64,000 nucleotides of DNA, taken from Enterobacter asburiae (GTDB lineage Bacteria > Pseudomonadota > Gammaproteobacteria > Enterobacterales > Enterobacteriaceae). A model generated the notes under the pieces. The model had not been told where the DNA came from and did no database searches. It saw only the letters and a list, made by a program, of their open reading frames with translations. Position numbers and translations under genes: made by a program. Where the stretch lies: positions 124,001 to 188,000 of the forward strand of contig NZ_CP102247.1 in assembly GCF_024599655.1 (NCBI RefSeq), read 5' to 3'. This document shows, piece after piece, positions 33,368-41,777 of this stretch (position 1 is the stretch's first letter; each line of letters begins with the position of its first letter).

Positions 33368-34402
33368 TCAATTTGCCATGCCGAGGCCGACGATATTGGC
33401 AGCGATAATAATCACCACGCAGCCGAGGCTCAGTACGCCAACCGGACGACGTCCGGCGTTCTTCCACTCTTTCAGCACCAGCCCTACCAGCCCGCCGCAA
33501 AGTACGTAGAAGCTCATGTGCAGCATCCAGCTTATGTAGTCGTACTGCGCCGGAATACTGGCGTGGCCCCAGGCGTAGAAGAAGAACTGCAAATACCACA
33601 TCAGGCCGCCGAGCGCGGAGAGCAGCACGTTGGTGATGATAAGCGATGTTGCCAGCGAGAAGTCGGTTTTTACCGACAGGTTTTTGACTTTTGCCAGACG
33701 AATAAAGCAGAAGCCCAGGTTAACCATCGCACCGCCACCCATAATCACGACATAGCTCGGCAGCGCAACGTACAGCGGGTCGACGCCCAGCGCGGCGGCC
33801 GCTTCGTGCATCGGTTTGGCGGCGTTCATGGCAAACGACATGCCGGCCGAGAAGATGCCGCACATCACCGCCAGCAGCAGGCCTTTCTTCAGGTTAAAAT
33901 CCTCGGCCTTAATGCCCATCTTGCGCTCTTTCAACTGCCCCGCGCGAGTCACAATTCCTACGCCAATGACCGCCACCAGCACGCCCAGGAGCGTCATCCG
34001 CCCACCCTGAGTATTAACAAGCACGTCGAAGTTGCCGTTGAGAATTGGCGTCATCAGGGTACCGACGATCAGCGTGATGCCAATCGCGATACCAATACCC
34101 ATCGACATGCCGAGATAGCGCATGGTGAGGCCATAGTTGATGTTGCCGACGCCCCACATCGCGCCGAACAGGAACACCGGCAGCAGGGTGGAGGCGCTGA
34201 AGGAGGAGAAGTAGCCCCAGAAATCGGGCAGCAGCATGGCGCTAATGGCCCAGGGCAAAATCAGCCAGGAGACGATCCCGCCGACGGACCACATGGTTTC
34301 CCAAGACCAGCCCCTCACTTTTTTAAACGGAGCATAGAAACAGGCTGCACTGGCAGCGCCTATCAAATGCCAGAAGATACCCATCGTAATCGCATGATTC
34401 AT
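33368..34402 (-). CDS. rhaT: L-rhamnose/proton symporter RhaT
   Basis: Inner-membrane rhamnose uptake protein with about ten helices; 344 residues as in E. coli. MNHAITMGIFWHLIGAASAACFYAPFKKV is represented by its start MNHAITMGIFWHLIGA and by GYFSSFSASTLLPVF and WGVGNINYGLTMRYLG. Convergent with rhaR and divergent from sodA. Regulated by RhaS in E. coli; the promoter lies in the 288-base gap 34403-34690, where I see no clear site. Confidence 0.98.
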   Translation of the reverse strand: MNHAITMGIFWHLIGAASAACFYAPFKKVRGWSWETMWSVGGIVSWLILPWAISAMLLPDFWGYFSSFSASTLLPVFLFGAMWGVGNINYGLTMRYLGMSMGIGIAIGITLIVGTLMTPILNGNFDVLVNTQGGRMTLLGVLVAVIGVGIVTRAGQLKERKMGIKAEDFNLKKGLLLAVMCGIFSAGMSFAMNAAKPMHEAAAALGVDPLYVALPSYVVIMGGGAMVNLGFCFIRLAKVKNLSVKTDFSLATSLIITNVLLSALGGLMWYLQFFFYAWGHASIPAQYDYISWMLHMSFYVLCGGLVGLVLKEWKNAGRRPVGVLSLGCVVIIIAANIVGLGMAN

Positions 34403-34594
34403 TTTTACACCCTCATCGTTTTTATCGTCAGTGGCTTCCCACCGACTTGAGGAGTGTAAAAATTAGGCGGTTTGGGAACCTTCAGAAGGTTGCCGCACAT
34501 GTGTTCTGGATGGCAATCAGCACGTTAACCGCGTGAGCAGACGCACATTTCCGCTATTAATCGAAAAACCAATAACCATATAAAAACTACGGCA

Positions 34595-34619
34595 TTGATA
34601 ATCATTTTCAATATCATTT
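34595..34619. promoter_or_regulatory. Fur box upstream of sodA
   Basis: TTGATAATCATTTTCAATATCATTT fits the GATAAT-N-ATTATC-type Fur box consensus over most of its length. It lies about 72 bases before the sodA start codon, at the place where E. coli sodA is repressed by Fur. Confidence 0.75.
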
Positions 34620-34690
34620 AATTAACTATAATGAACCAACTGCTTACGCGGCATTAACAGCTGTGCCGCCCGACAATAATGGAGAGGATT

Positions 34691-35311
34691 ATGAGTTATA
34701 CACTGCCATCCCTGCCGTATGCCTACGACGCACTGGAACCGCATTTCGACAAGCAGACGATGGAAATCCATCACACTAAACACCACCAGACCTATGTGAA
34801 CAACGCGAACGCCGCGCTGGAAAGCCTGCCAGAGTTCGCTAACCTGTCTGCTGAAGAGCTGATCACCAAGCTGGACCAGCTGCCAGCGGACAAGAAAACC
34901 GTTCTGCGTAACAACGCTGGCGGCCACGCAAACCACAGCCTGTTCTGGAAAGGCCTGAAGACCGGTACCACCCTGCAGGGCGACCTGAAAGCGGCTATCG
35001 AGCGCGACTTCGGCTCTGTTGACAACTTCAAAGCGGAATTCGAAAAAGCCGCTGCAACCCGTTTCGGCTCTGGCTGGGCGTGGCTGGTTCTGAAAGGCGA
35101 CAAGCTGGCGGTAGTGTCTACTGCTAACCAGGACTCCCCGCTGATGGGTGAAGCAATTTCTGGCGCATCCGGCTTCCCAATTCTGGGCCTGGACGTGTGG
35201 GAACACGCTTACTACCTGAAATTCCAGAACCGTCGCCCGGACTACATCAAAGCCTTCTGGGACGTGGTGAACTGGGACGAAGCAGCAGCACGTTTCGCCG
35301 CTAAAAAATAA
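34691..35311 (+). CDS. sodA: Manganese superoxide dismutase SodA
   Basis: Cytoplasmic Mn enzyme that dismutates superoxide; 206 residues from the ATG at 34691 (GGAGAGG upstream), matching E. coli nearly throughout. Metal ligands lie in HHTKHHQTY (His), NNAGGHANHSLFW (His), LDVWEHAYYLKF (Asp, His). An ATG four codons upstream is not used by the family. A Fur box precedes it and a terminator follows. Confidence 0.99.
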   Translation: MSYTLPSLPYAYDALEPHFDKQTMEIHHTKHHQTYVNNANAALESLPEFANLSAEELITKLDQLPADKKTVLRNNAGGHANHSLFWKGLKTGTTLQGDLKAAIERDFGSVDNFKAEFEKAAATRFGSGWAWLVLKGDKLAVVSTANQDSPLMGEAISGASGFPILGLDVWEHAYYLKFQNRRPDYIKAFWDVVNWDEAAARFAAKK

Positions 35312-35332
35312 GGTTGCATTGACGCCTGTGAG

Positions 35333-35359
35333 AAGCGAGTCTTATGACTCGCTTTTTTT
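35333..35359 (+). terminator. sodA terminator
   Basis: AAGCGAGT, CTTATG loop, ACTCGCTT followed by seven T's, starting 21 bases after the sodA stop. Confidence 0.88.
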
Positions 35360-35382
35360 GTATCTGCGTAATGGAGGCAGCC

Positions 35383-36057
35383 ATGCATTACCCGGTGAAC
35401 GTGTTTACAGGCAAGGTCAGGGAGTACGACGGCAGCCGCCCAAGCGCCATCGCCAAAATTCAGGTCGACGGCGAGCTGACGTTAACCGACCTCGGGTTGG
35501 CGGGTGACGAGCAGGCCGAAAAGAAAATCCACGGCGGGCCCGAGCGCGCGCTGTGCCACTATCCTCGCGAACACTATCAGCACTGGAAAACCGAGTTCCC
35601 CGAGCAGGCGGACCTCTTCGTCGCCCCCGCGTTTGGCGAGAATCTCTCCACCGAAGGGCTCACCGAAGAGAACGTGTTTATCGGTGATATCTACCGCTGG
35701 GGCGATGCCCTGATTCAGGTGACGCAGCCGCGCTCGCCGTGCTTCAAGCTCAACTACCATTTCGGCATTCAGGATATGTCTGCTCAGCTGCAAACAGCAG
35801 GCAAAACCGGCTGGCTGTACCGCGTGGTGCTGGCAGGGCAGGTTTCAGCGGACGCGCCGCTTGAGCTGGCGTCGCGCCTGAGCGATGTGTCTGTTTATGA
35901 CGCCTGCGCCATTGCCTGGCATATGCCGTTTGACGACGAGCAGTATCACCGCCTGCTGTCGGCGGCGGGGTTATCGACCAGCTGGACAAGAACGATGCAG
36001 AAGCGGCGTTTAAGCAGCAGGATCGAGGATAATTCGCGGAGATTGTGGGGGAAGTAG
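35383..36057 (+). CDS. yiiM: MOSC-domain protein YiiM
   Basis: A 224-residue MOSC protein involved in molybdenum-dependent hydroxylaminopurine resistance in E. coli (Moco-linked N-hydroxylamine reduction). The MOSC fold spans about residues 20-170, with the conserved Cys in QPRSPCFKLNYHF; a C-terminal 3-alpha domain includes WTRTMQKRRLS. Start at 35383 follows GGAGGCAGCC; an upstream in-frame ATG overlaps the sodA terminator and is not used. Confidence 0.95.
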   Translation: MHYPVNVFTGKVREYDGSRPSAIAKIQVDGELTLTDLGLAGDEQAEKKIHGGPERALCHYPREHYQHWKTEFPEQADLFVAPAFGENLSTEGLTEENVFIGDIYRWGDALIQVTQPRSPCFKLNYHFGIQDMSAQLQTAGKTGWLYRVVLAGQVSADAPLELASRLSDVSVYDACAIAWHMPFDDEQYHRLLSAAGLSTSWTRTMQKRRLSSRIEDNSRRLWGK

Positions 36058-36070
36058 TCCTCCGCAGAAA

Positions 36071-36103
36071 GTAGGCCGGGTAAGGCGAAGCCGCCACCCG
36101 GCA
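36071..36103. repeat. REP-type palindrome
   Basis: GTAGGCCGGGTAAGGCGAAGCCGCCACCCGGC, written in parts: GTAGGCCGGG, AAGGCGAAGCC, CACCCGGC. Lies between the convergent yiiM and cpxA genes and nearly copies the element at 1154-1187. Confidence 0.85.
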
Positions 36104-36110
36104 CTAACAG

Positions 36111-37484
36111 CTACGAACGCTTATACAACGGTAGCCACAGCGTTAACCGTAGTCCACCCAGCGGGCTGTCGTCGGCTTTCACCCAGCCACGGTGCTGCTG
36201 CATGGCGGTTTCAACAATCGCCAGACCCAGTCCCGTACCACCCGATTCCCGGTCGCGCGCCTCATCGGTACGATAGAACGGACGGAAAATCTGCTCGCGG
36301 TCTTCCGGGCTGACGCCGGGGCCGTCGTCATCGACAATGACGGTGATCCCGTCTTTATCCACCGAGAACGCCACCTCAATCTTGGTATGCGAGTAGCGCA
36401 GGGCGTTACGCACGATGTTCTCCAGCGCGCTTTCCAGCGTGTTGGGGTTACCGTATAGCGGCCACGGGCCCGGCGGGAAGTTGACGGTGAAGGATTTACC
36501 CATCTGTTCCGCTTCGAACGCTGCGTTGTCCAGCACCTCGTGCCACAGGTGATTGGCTTTCACCGTTTCGCTCACCAGCGCGTTTTTCTGCTGATTGCGC
36601 GACATCACCAGCAGATCGTTGATCATGCTGTCCAGGCGGTGAGCTTCCGTCTCAATACGCTCCAGCTCTTTGCTCTCACCGCTGCGGCGGCGCAGGAGCG
36701 CGGTGCCAAGCTGCAAGCGCGTAAGCGGGGTACGCAGCTCGTGCGAGATATCCGACAGCAGGCGTTGCTGTGCGGTCATCATGCGATCGAGCGCGCTCAC
36801 CATCTGGTTAAAACTGGTCCCGGCGGCCAGGAACTCCTGCGGTCCGGCTTCCAGTTCAGGGTGTTGTCGCAGGTTACCCTGCGCCACTTCATCGGCGGCA
36901 TTCTTCAGCTTACGCGCCGGTTTTGCCAGGCTCCACGCCAGCCATAACAGCAGCGGCGAGCTGACCAGCATGGTGACAATCAGCAGCAGGAGAGGGCGGT
37001 CAAACAGCAGGTTGATAAAATCAGACTGGGAGTTACTCGCCGGACGGATCAGGTAGAGCTGATAATTATCCTCTCCGTCTCTGACGGAGAAAGGCCCCAC
37101 CATTTCTACGCGGCCATATTTCTTCTTCTGGGGATGATCGGCGTTATCCGCCTGGCCAATGAAGTTGCGGATAATCTGCATTTCATTGCGATCGGCCCCA
37201 ATGACGCGGCCTTCGCTGGTCACCAGCAGCAGGCGTTGTCCGGGCGGCGCCCACTTGTCGATAGCGCGAAACAGCCTGCGCCACCACATTAAATCGTTCG
37301 GCGGATCGTTTGCCAGCTCGGCTTCCACGTGCTGCTCGATCATCACGCCCTGACGCTGCTCGCTGTCGAGCAGCTCCGTCATCTGGCGTGAGTCGAGTTT
37401 TGGCAACATCAGTACGAGCATTAAAACCAGTGCCAGCGTCAGCCAGAAGATGGCGAAGATGCGGGCGGTTAAGCTTCCTATCAT
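36111..37484 (-). CDS. cpxA: Envelope-stress sensor histidine kinase CpxA
   Basis: Inner-membrane kinase/phosphatase for CpxR, responding to misfolded envelope proteins, pH and surface contact. Its 457 residues equal E. coli. Membrane segments at about 8-28 and 165-185 enclose the periplasmic sensor; HAMP region follows. The phosphoacceptor His is in LLSDISHELRTPLTRL; ATP-binding motifs NIVRNALRYS, DDDGPGVS and GTGLGLAIV are intact. Start overlaps cpxR stop (ATGA). Confidence 0.98.
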   Translation of the reverse strand: MIGSLTARIFAIFWLTLALVLMLVLMLPKLDSRQMTELLDSEQRQGVMIEQHVEAELANDPPNDLMWWRRLFRAIDKWAPPGQRLLLVTSEGRVIGADRNEMQIIRNFIGQADNADHPQKKKYGRVEMVGPFSVRDGEDNYQLYLIRPASNSQSDFINLLFDRPLLLLIVTMLVSSPLLLWLAWSLAKPARKLKNAADEVAQGNLRQHPELEAGPQEFLAAGTSFNQMVSALDRMMTAQQRLLSDISHELRTPLTRLQLGTALLRRRSGESKELERIETEAHRLDSMINDLLVMSRNQQKNALVSETVKANHLWHEVLDNAAFEAEQMGKSFTVNFPPGPWPLYGNPNTLESALENIVRNALRYSHTKIEVAFSVDKDGITVIVDDDGPGVSPEDREQIFRPFYRTDEARDRESGGTGLGLAIVETAMQQHRGWVKADDSPLGGLRLTLWLPLYKRS

Positions 37485-38179
37485 GAAGCGGAAACCATCA
37501 GATAACCGCGACCACGCAGGGTTTTAAACCATGGATGACCGTCTTTACGCTCCGGCAGCTTACGGCGCAGGTTAGAGATGTGCATGTCGATGGCGCGGTC
37601 AAACGGGGTCAGACGTTTGCCCAGCACTTCCTGACTTAAATGTTCACGCGATACCACCTGGCCGAGGTGCTGCGCCAGCAGATACAGCAGGGTGAACTCC
37701 GTGCCGGTCAGTTCCAGCGTCTGGCCATCAAAGCTCGCTTCCTGACGGCCCGGGTTCAGGCTCAGGGAGTCGACTTCAAGGGTGGGTGAGCTGTTGTCGG
37801 TATTTTGCTGCTGCTCGCTCCAGTGGGAACGACGCAGGATAGCGCGAATACGGGCAACCAGTTCACGGTCGTTAAACGGCTTCGGTAAATAGTCATCCGC
37901 GCCCAGCTCAAGGCCGAGTACGCGGTCAAGTTCGCTGCCGCGTGCGGTCAGCATAATAACGGGGGTCTGGTGTGTCTGGCGAAGTTCTTTCAACGTATCA
38001 ATGCCGTTTTTCTTCGGCATCATCACGTCGAGCAAAAGTAAATCGATGCTGTCGTCAAGGAGACTCAGCGCCTGCTCGCCATCATGGGCAACCAGGACGT
38101 TGAAACCTTCCATGTCGAGCAACTCCTTTAAAAGGGATGTGAGCTCTCGGTCATCATCAACTAACAGGATTTTATTCAT
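37481..38179 (-). CDS. cpxR: Envelope-stress response regulator CpxR
   Basis: OmpR-family response regulator of 232 residues, as in E. coli. Receiver domain with phosphoacceptor Asp in DLLLLDVMMPKKNG; C-terminal winged helix with LTPFDRAIDMHISNLRRKL. First gene of cpxRA and divergent from cpxP, with a CpxR box between that allows autoactivation. Confidence 0.98.
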   Translation of the reverse strand: MNKILLVDDDRELTSLLKELLDMEGFNVLVAHDGEQALSLLDDSIDLLLLDVMMPKKNGIDTLKELRQTHQTPVIMLTARGSELDRVLGLELGADDYLPKPFNDRELVARIRAILRRSHWSEQQQNTDNSSPTLEVDSLSLNPGRQEASFDGQTLELTGTEFTLLYLLAQHLGQVVSREHLSQEVLGKRLTPFDRAIDMHISNLRRKLPERKDGHPWFKTLRGRGYLMVSAS

Positions 38180-38234
38180 TGTTTAAATACCTCCGAGGCA
38201 GAAATTACGACATCAAGGCCGTCTAATCCATGAC

Positions 38235-38249
38235 TTTACGTTGTTTTAC
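38235..38249. promoter_or_regulatory. CpxR box between cpxR and cpxP
   Basis: On the minus strand GTAAAACAACGTAAA, an exact GTAAA-N5-GTAAA direct repeat, lies 81 bases before the cpxP start and 56 bases before cpxR. Confidence 0.88.
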
Positions 38250-38329
38250 ACCCCCTGACGCATGTTTGCAGCCTGAATCGTAGACTGTCTCTCGTTGAAT
38301 CGCGACACGAAAGATTTTGGGAGCAAGTG

Positions 38330-38836
38330 ATGCGCAAAGTTACCGCTGCCGTCATGGCCTCAACGCTGGCGTTCAGTGCGTTTAGCCAGGCTGCTGTAGC
38401 TATCATCAGCGATAACAGTCCCTTACAAGAGGGTGCAACGCAGAACAGCAGCCAAAGCCATATGTTTGACGGCATAAGTTTAACCGAACATCAGCGTCAA
38501 CAGATGCGAGATCTGATGCAGAGGGCACGACACGACCAGCCCCCTGTTAATGTTAGCGAAATGGAGACAATGCATCGCCTTGTCACCGCAGAAAATTTTG
38601 ACGAAAGCGCTGTACGCGCTCAGGCCGAAAAAATGGCACAGGAACAGGTTGCCCGCCAGGTAGAATTGGCGAAGGTCCGCAACCAGATGTTCCACCTGCT
38701 AACGCCCGAGCAGCAAGCGGTTTTGAACACCAGACATCAGCAGCGAATGGACCAGTTGCGTGAGGTTGCACGGATGCAGCGAAGCTCAGAAACGACGTTT
38801 TTCAGTAGCAATAGCAGTACCCGTAGTAACCAGTAA
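38330..38836 (+). CDS. cpxP: Periplasmic chaperone and Cpx inhibitor CpxP
   Basis: Periplasmic adaptor that inhibits CpxA and delivers misfolded pilins to DegP; 168 residues. Signal peptide residues 1-22 (cleavage near QAA-VAI). Both LTxxQ motifs are present (LTEHQRQQMRDL, LTPEQQAVL). Start ATG chosen over the GTG one codon upstream, as GGGAG is then well placed. Residues 23-40 and the Ser-rich C-terminus diverge from E. coli. The 3' UTR encodes CpxQ. Confidence 0.96.
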   Translation: MRKVTAAVMASTLAFSAFSQAAVAIISDNSPLQEGATQNSSQSHMFDGISLTEHQRQQMRDLMQRARHDQPPVNVSEMETMHRLVTAENFDESAVRAQAEKMAQEQVARQVELAKVRNQMFHLLTPEQQAVLNTRHQQRMDQLREVARMQRSSETTFFSSNSSTRSNQ

Positions 38837-38842
38837 ACCCTG

Positions 38843-38900
38843 TTTTCCTTGCCATAGACACCATCCCTGTCTTCCCCCACATGATGTGGGGGTTTTTTTT
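38843..38900 (+). ncRNA. cpxQ: CpxQ small RNA, from the cpxP 3' UTR
   Basis: The 58 bases after cpxP, starting TTTTCCTTGCCATAGACACC and ending in the CCCCCACATGATGTGGGGG terminator with eight T's, are almost identical to E. coli/Salmonella CpxQ as I recall it. CpxQ is released by RNase E, binds Hfq and represses envelope protein mRNAs as the RNA arm of the Cpx response. Confidence 0.85.
38874..38900 (+). terminator. cpxP/CpxQ terminator
   Basis: CCCCCAC, ATGAT loop region, GTGGGGG followed by eight T's. Confidence 0.92.
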
Positions 38901-39036
38901 ATCCCTTCTTCTGCCACCCCCCCTAAATCAAGGGCTCATTATTTTCATTGCGACGATATATTCTTTTTTAAAATAGTATTTTTCTTAATTGTTTGTAAAA
39001 TATGCAAGCTACTGATAAGAAACAAAAGGGGATATC

Positions 39037-39333
39037 ATGTCAGGAATGGTTTTTTGCCGAGGATGTGGCAAGGAGTTGCACAGTACCGCTAAGGCCTGTC
39101 CGCATTGTGGCGCAAGCCAGGTTGCAGCAGGAAGTAAAAATAAGCTTACCGCAGCATTGCTCGCTTTCTTCTTAGGAGGCCTGGGCGCACATAAATTTTA
39201 CTTAGGTAAGATTGGCCAGGGATTCCTTTACCTCATCTTTTGCTGGACCTTCATACCGTCAGTCATTGCCTTCATTGAGTTTATTATCTATCTGTGCACC
39301 TCTGAAGACGATTTTGCCAGAAAATATGGTTAA
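39037..39333 (+). CDS. Zinc-ribbon plus TM2-domain membrane protein
   Basis: A 98-residue protein: an N-terminal zinc ribbon (CRGCG...CPHCG, residues 7-26) followed by a TM2 domain with two helices (residues 38-85; AFFLGGLGAHKFYLGK). TM2 proteins with a zinc ribbon are widespread in bacteria but have no clear function. AAAAGGGG precedes the ATG; a terminator follows. Region 38901-39036 upstream is AT-rich. Not present between cpxP and fieF in E. coli K-12. Confidence 0.88.
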   Translation: MSGMVFCRGCGKELHSTAKACPHCGASQVAAGSKNKLTAALLAFFLGGLGAHKFYLGKIGQGFLYLIFCWTFIPSVIAFIEFIIYLCTSEDDFARKYG

Positions 39334-39366
39334 GTGCTGACTTAGCATTTTCAGGTTTCAAACCAG

Positions 39367-39396
39367 GAAAGCCCCTTTTTAACGGGGCTTTCTTAT
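39367..39396 (+). terminator. Terminator after the TM2 gene
   Basis: AAAGCCCC, TTTTTAA loop, GGGGCTTT followed by CTTATT, a hairpin with a modest T-rich tail. Confidence 0.75.
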
Positions 39397-39530
39397 TGAT
39401 GTACGCCACGGCTACTTCTCTTCATCTGCGACAGGTCTTTTGCTCGTTATTCTCTTTTGTTAACCGTTTATTCATCCTTCGACTCCCCATGCTTCCGTTA
39501 TAATAGCGGCATGACATGACAGGAGCGTTT

Positions 39531-40424
39531 ATGAATCAATCCTATGGAAGACTGGTAAGCCGGGCCGCAATGGCCGCGACGGTAATGGCGTCGTGTTTGC
39601 TGGTCATTAAGGTTTTCGCGTGGTGGTATACCGGTTCGGTCAGTATTCTGGCGGCGCTGGTGGATTCGCTGGTGGATATTGCCGCCTCGCTGACCAACCT
39701 GCTGGTGGTGCGTTACTCCCTGCAGCCAGCGGATGAAGAGCATACGTTTGGGCATGGCAAAGCGGAGTCGCTGGCCGCGTTGGCGCAAAGTATGTTCATT
39801 TCCGGTTCTGCGCTTTTCCTGTTTCTGACCGGCATTCAGCATCTCGTCTCCCCGACACCGATGAAGGATCCCGGCGTGGGCGTGATTGTGACGGTCGTTG
39901 CGCTTATATGCACACTTGTTCTGGTAACGTTCCAGCGCTGGGTTGTTCGCAAAACGCAAAGTCAGGCTGTACGGGCGGATATGCTTCATTATCAATCTGA
40001 TGTTATGATGAATGGGGCTATTCTTATTGCGCTCGGTCTGGCCTGGTATGGCTGGCATCGGGCCGATGCGTTGTTTGCGTTAGGGATTGGTATCTATATT
40101 TTATATAGCGCCCTGCGGATGGGGTATGAAGCGGTGCAATCACTGCTTGACCGCGCCCTCCCGGACTCAGAACGTAATGAAATTTTTTCCATCGTGACTT
40201 CCTGGCCCGGCGTCAGCGGTGCACACGATCTTCGAACGCGGCAGTCAGGGCCGACCCGCTTTATTCAGATTCACATTGAAATGGAAGACAACCTGCCACT
40301 GGTACAGGCTCACGTTATTGCTGAGCAGGTCGAGCAGGCGATTTTGCAGCGTTTTCCTGGTTCAGACGTCATCATTCACCAGGATCCCTGCTCGGTTGTA
40401 CCCGGTCATGTTGGGCTTTCGTAA
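39531..40424 (+). CDS. fieF: Zn/Fe(II) cation-diffusion-facilitator antiporter FieF (YiiP)
   Basis: Proton-coupled divalent metal exporter of the CDF family, inner-membrane dimer; 297 residues from the ATG at 39531 (AGGAG six bases upstream). Transport-site residues are in LVDSLVDI and the HYQSDVMMNG segment; the cytoplasmic metal-binding domain begins near ALPDSERNE and contains GAHDLRTRQSG and FIQIHIEM. The C-terminal end (after QDPCSVVPG) differs from E. coli and is three residues shorter. An in-frame start five codons upstream is not used. Confidence 0.96.
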   Translation: MNQSYGRLVSRAAMAATVMASCLLVIKVFAWWYTGSVSILAALVDSLVDIAASLTNLLVVRYSLQPADEEHTFGHGKAESLAALAQSMFISGSALFLFLTGIQHLVSPTPMKDPGVGVIVTVVALICTLVLVTFQRWVVRKTQSQAVRADMLHYQSDVMMNGAILIALGLAWYGWHRADALFALGIGIYILYSALRMGYEAVQSLLDRALPDSERNEIFSIVTSWPGVSGAHDLRTRQSGPTRFIQIHIEMEDNLPLVQAHVIAEQVEQAILQRFPGSDVIIHQDPCSVVPGHVGLS

Positions 40425-40486
40425 TTCGTTGTAAAAAAGTGAGCCAGGCCAGCATTTTGTGTATAAATTACCGCCATTTGGTCTGA

Positions 40487-40502
40487 CCTGAATCAATTCA
40501 GC
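40487..40502. promoter_or_regulatory. Cra (FruR) operator upstream of pfkA
   Basis: CCTGAATCAATTCAGC matches the Cra consensus GCTGAAWCGWTTCAGC with one half nearly perfect. It lies about 97 bases upstream of the pfkA start codon. Cra represses pfkA in E. coli. Confidence 0.8.
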
Positions 40503-40598
40503 TGGAAGGGATTGATATACTATTTGCAGTATTCGTTGGTCGATAAGTTTCTTCCGGCAACAGATTTCAATTTTGCATTCCTAAGTTCAGAGGTAGTC

Positions 40599-41561
40599 AT
40601 GATTAAGAAAATCGGTGTGTTGACAAGCGGCGGTGATGCGCCGGGCATGAACGCGGCAATTCGTGGTGTTGTCCGTGCAGCGCTGACGGAAGGCCTGGAA
40701 GTTTTTGGCGTTTATGACGGTTATCTGGGCCTGTATGAAGATCGTATGGTTCAGCTCGACCGTTACAGCGTGTCTGACATGATCAACCGCGGCGGTACTT
40801 TCCTCGGTTCTGCACGCTTCCCGGAATTCCGTGATGAACACGTTCGTGAAGTGGCTATCGAAAACATGAAGAAACGCGGCCTGGACGCCCTGGTGGTTAT
40901 CGGTGGTGACGGCTCCTACATGGGTGCAAAACGTCTGACCGAAATGGGTTTCCCGTGCATCGGTCTGCCGGGCACCATCGACAATGACATCAAAGGCACT
41001 GACTACACTATCGGCTTCTTTACTGCACTGGGTACCGTTGTTGAAGCGATTGACCGTCTGCGTGACACCTCGTCTTCTCACCAGCGTATCTCTATCGTTG
41101 AAGTGATGGGCCGTTACTGCGGCGACCTGACGCTGGCGGCAGCCATTGCGGGCGGTTGCGAATTTATCGTCGTGCCAGAAGTTGAATTTAGCCGTGAAGA
41201 TCTGGTGGCTGAAATCAAAGCGGGCATCGCGAAAGGTAAAAAACACGCGATCGTGGCTATCACCGAGCACATCTGTGACGTTGACGAGCTGGCGAAGTAC
41301 ATCGAAGCCGAAACCAAACGCGAAACCCGCGCAACCGTACTGGGTCACATCCAGCGTGGCGGTTCCCCAGGCCCTTACGACCGTATTCTGGCGTCCCGTA
41401 TGGGCGCGTACGCTATCGATCTGCTGCTGCAGGGTCACGGCGGCCGCTGCGTCGGTATTCAGAACGAAAAACTGGTTCACCATGACATCATCGACGCGAT
41501 TGAAAACATGAAGCGTCCGTTCAAAGGTGACTGGCTGGACTGCGCGAAAAAACTGTACTGA
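40599..41561 (+). CDS. pfkA: 6-phosphofructokinase I PfkA
   Basis: ATP-dependent phosphorylation of fructose 6-phosphate, the main control step of glycolysis; allosteric tetramer. Its 320 residues (from MIKKIGVLTSGGDAPG at 40599) equal E. coli. ATP site GGDGSYMGA, catalytic Asp in GTIDNDIKGTD, F6P site GRYCGDL are present. A longer frame upstream to 40512 has no support. The upstream region carries a Cra box; a REP pair follows. Confidence 0.99.
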   Translation: MIKKIGVLTSGGDAPGMNAAIRGVVRAALTEGLEVFGVYDGYLGLYEDRMVQLDRYSVSDMINRGGTFLGSARFPEFRDEHVREVAIENMKKRGLDALVVIGGDGSYMGAKRLTEMGFPCIGLPGTIDNDIKGTDYTIGFFTALGTVVEAIDRLRDTSSSHQRISIVEVMGRYCGDLTLAAAIAGGCEFIVVPEVEFSREDLVAEIKAGIAKGKKHAIVAITEHICDVDELAKYIEAETKRETRATVLGHIQRGGSPGPYDRILASRMGAYAIDLLLQGHGGRCVGIQNEKLVHHDIIDAIENMKRPFKGDWLDCAKKLY

Positions 41562-41577
41562 TCGGCGTTTGTTTTGT

Positions 41578-41657
41578 GCCGGGTGGCGGCTTCGCCTTAC
41601 CCGGCCTACAAGGCACGGTTCGTAGGCCCGGTAAGCGAAGCGCCACCGGGCTTTTTT
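41578..41657. repeat. Pair of inverted REP palindromes (BIME-like), also a likely terminator
   Basis: Two REP units in opposite orientation: GCCGGGTGGCGGCTTCGCC-TTACCCGGC and GTAGGCCCGGTAAGCGAAGCG-CCACCGGGC, the last followed by TTTTTTG. Lies right after pfkA and may end its transcript. Confidence 0.85.
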
Positions 41658-41777
41658 GTTCGCACAATTTGCCTTTTTATTCCACTACGTTATAGCCAAT
41701 CTTTTTTTATTCTTTAATCCTCGAATCGCTTTCTGGCACGCTGCATTCATCAAAACACTACATAAGAGAGCTGGGCG

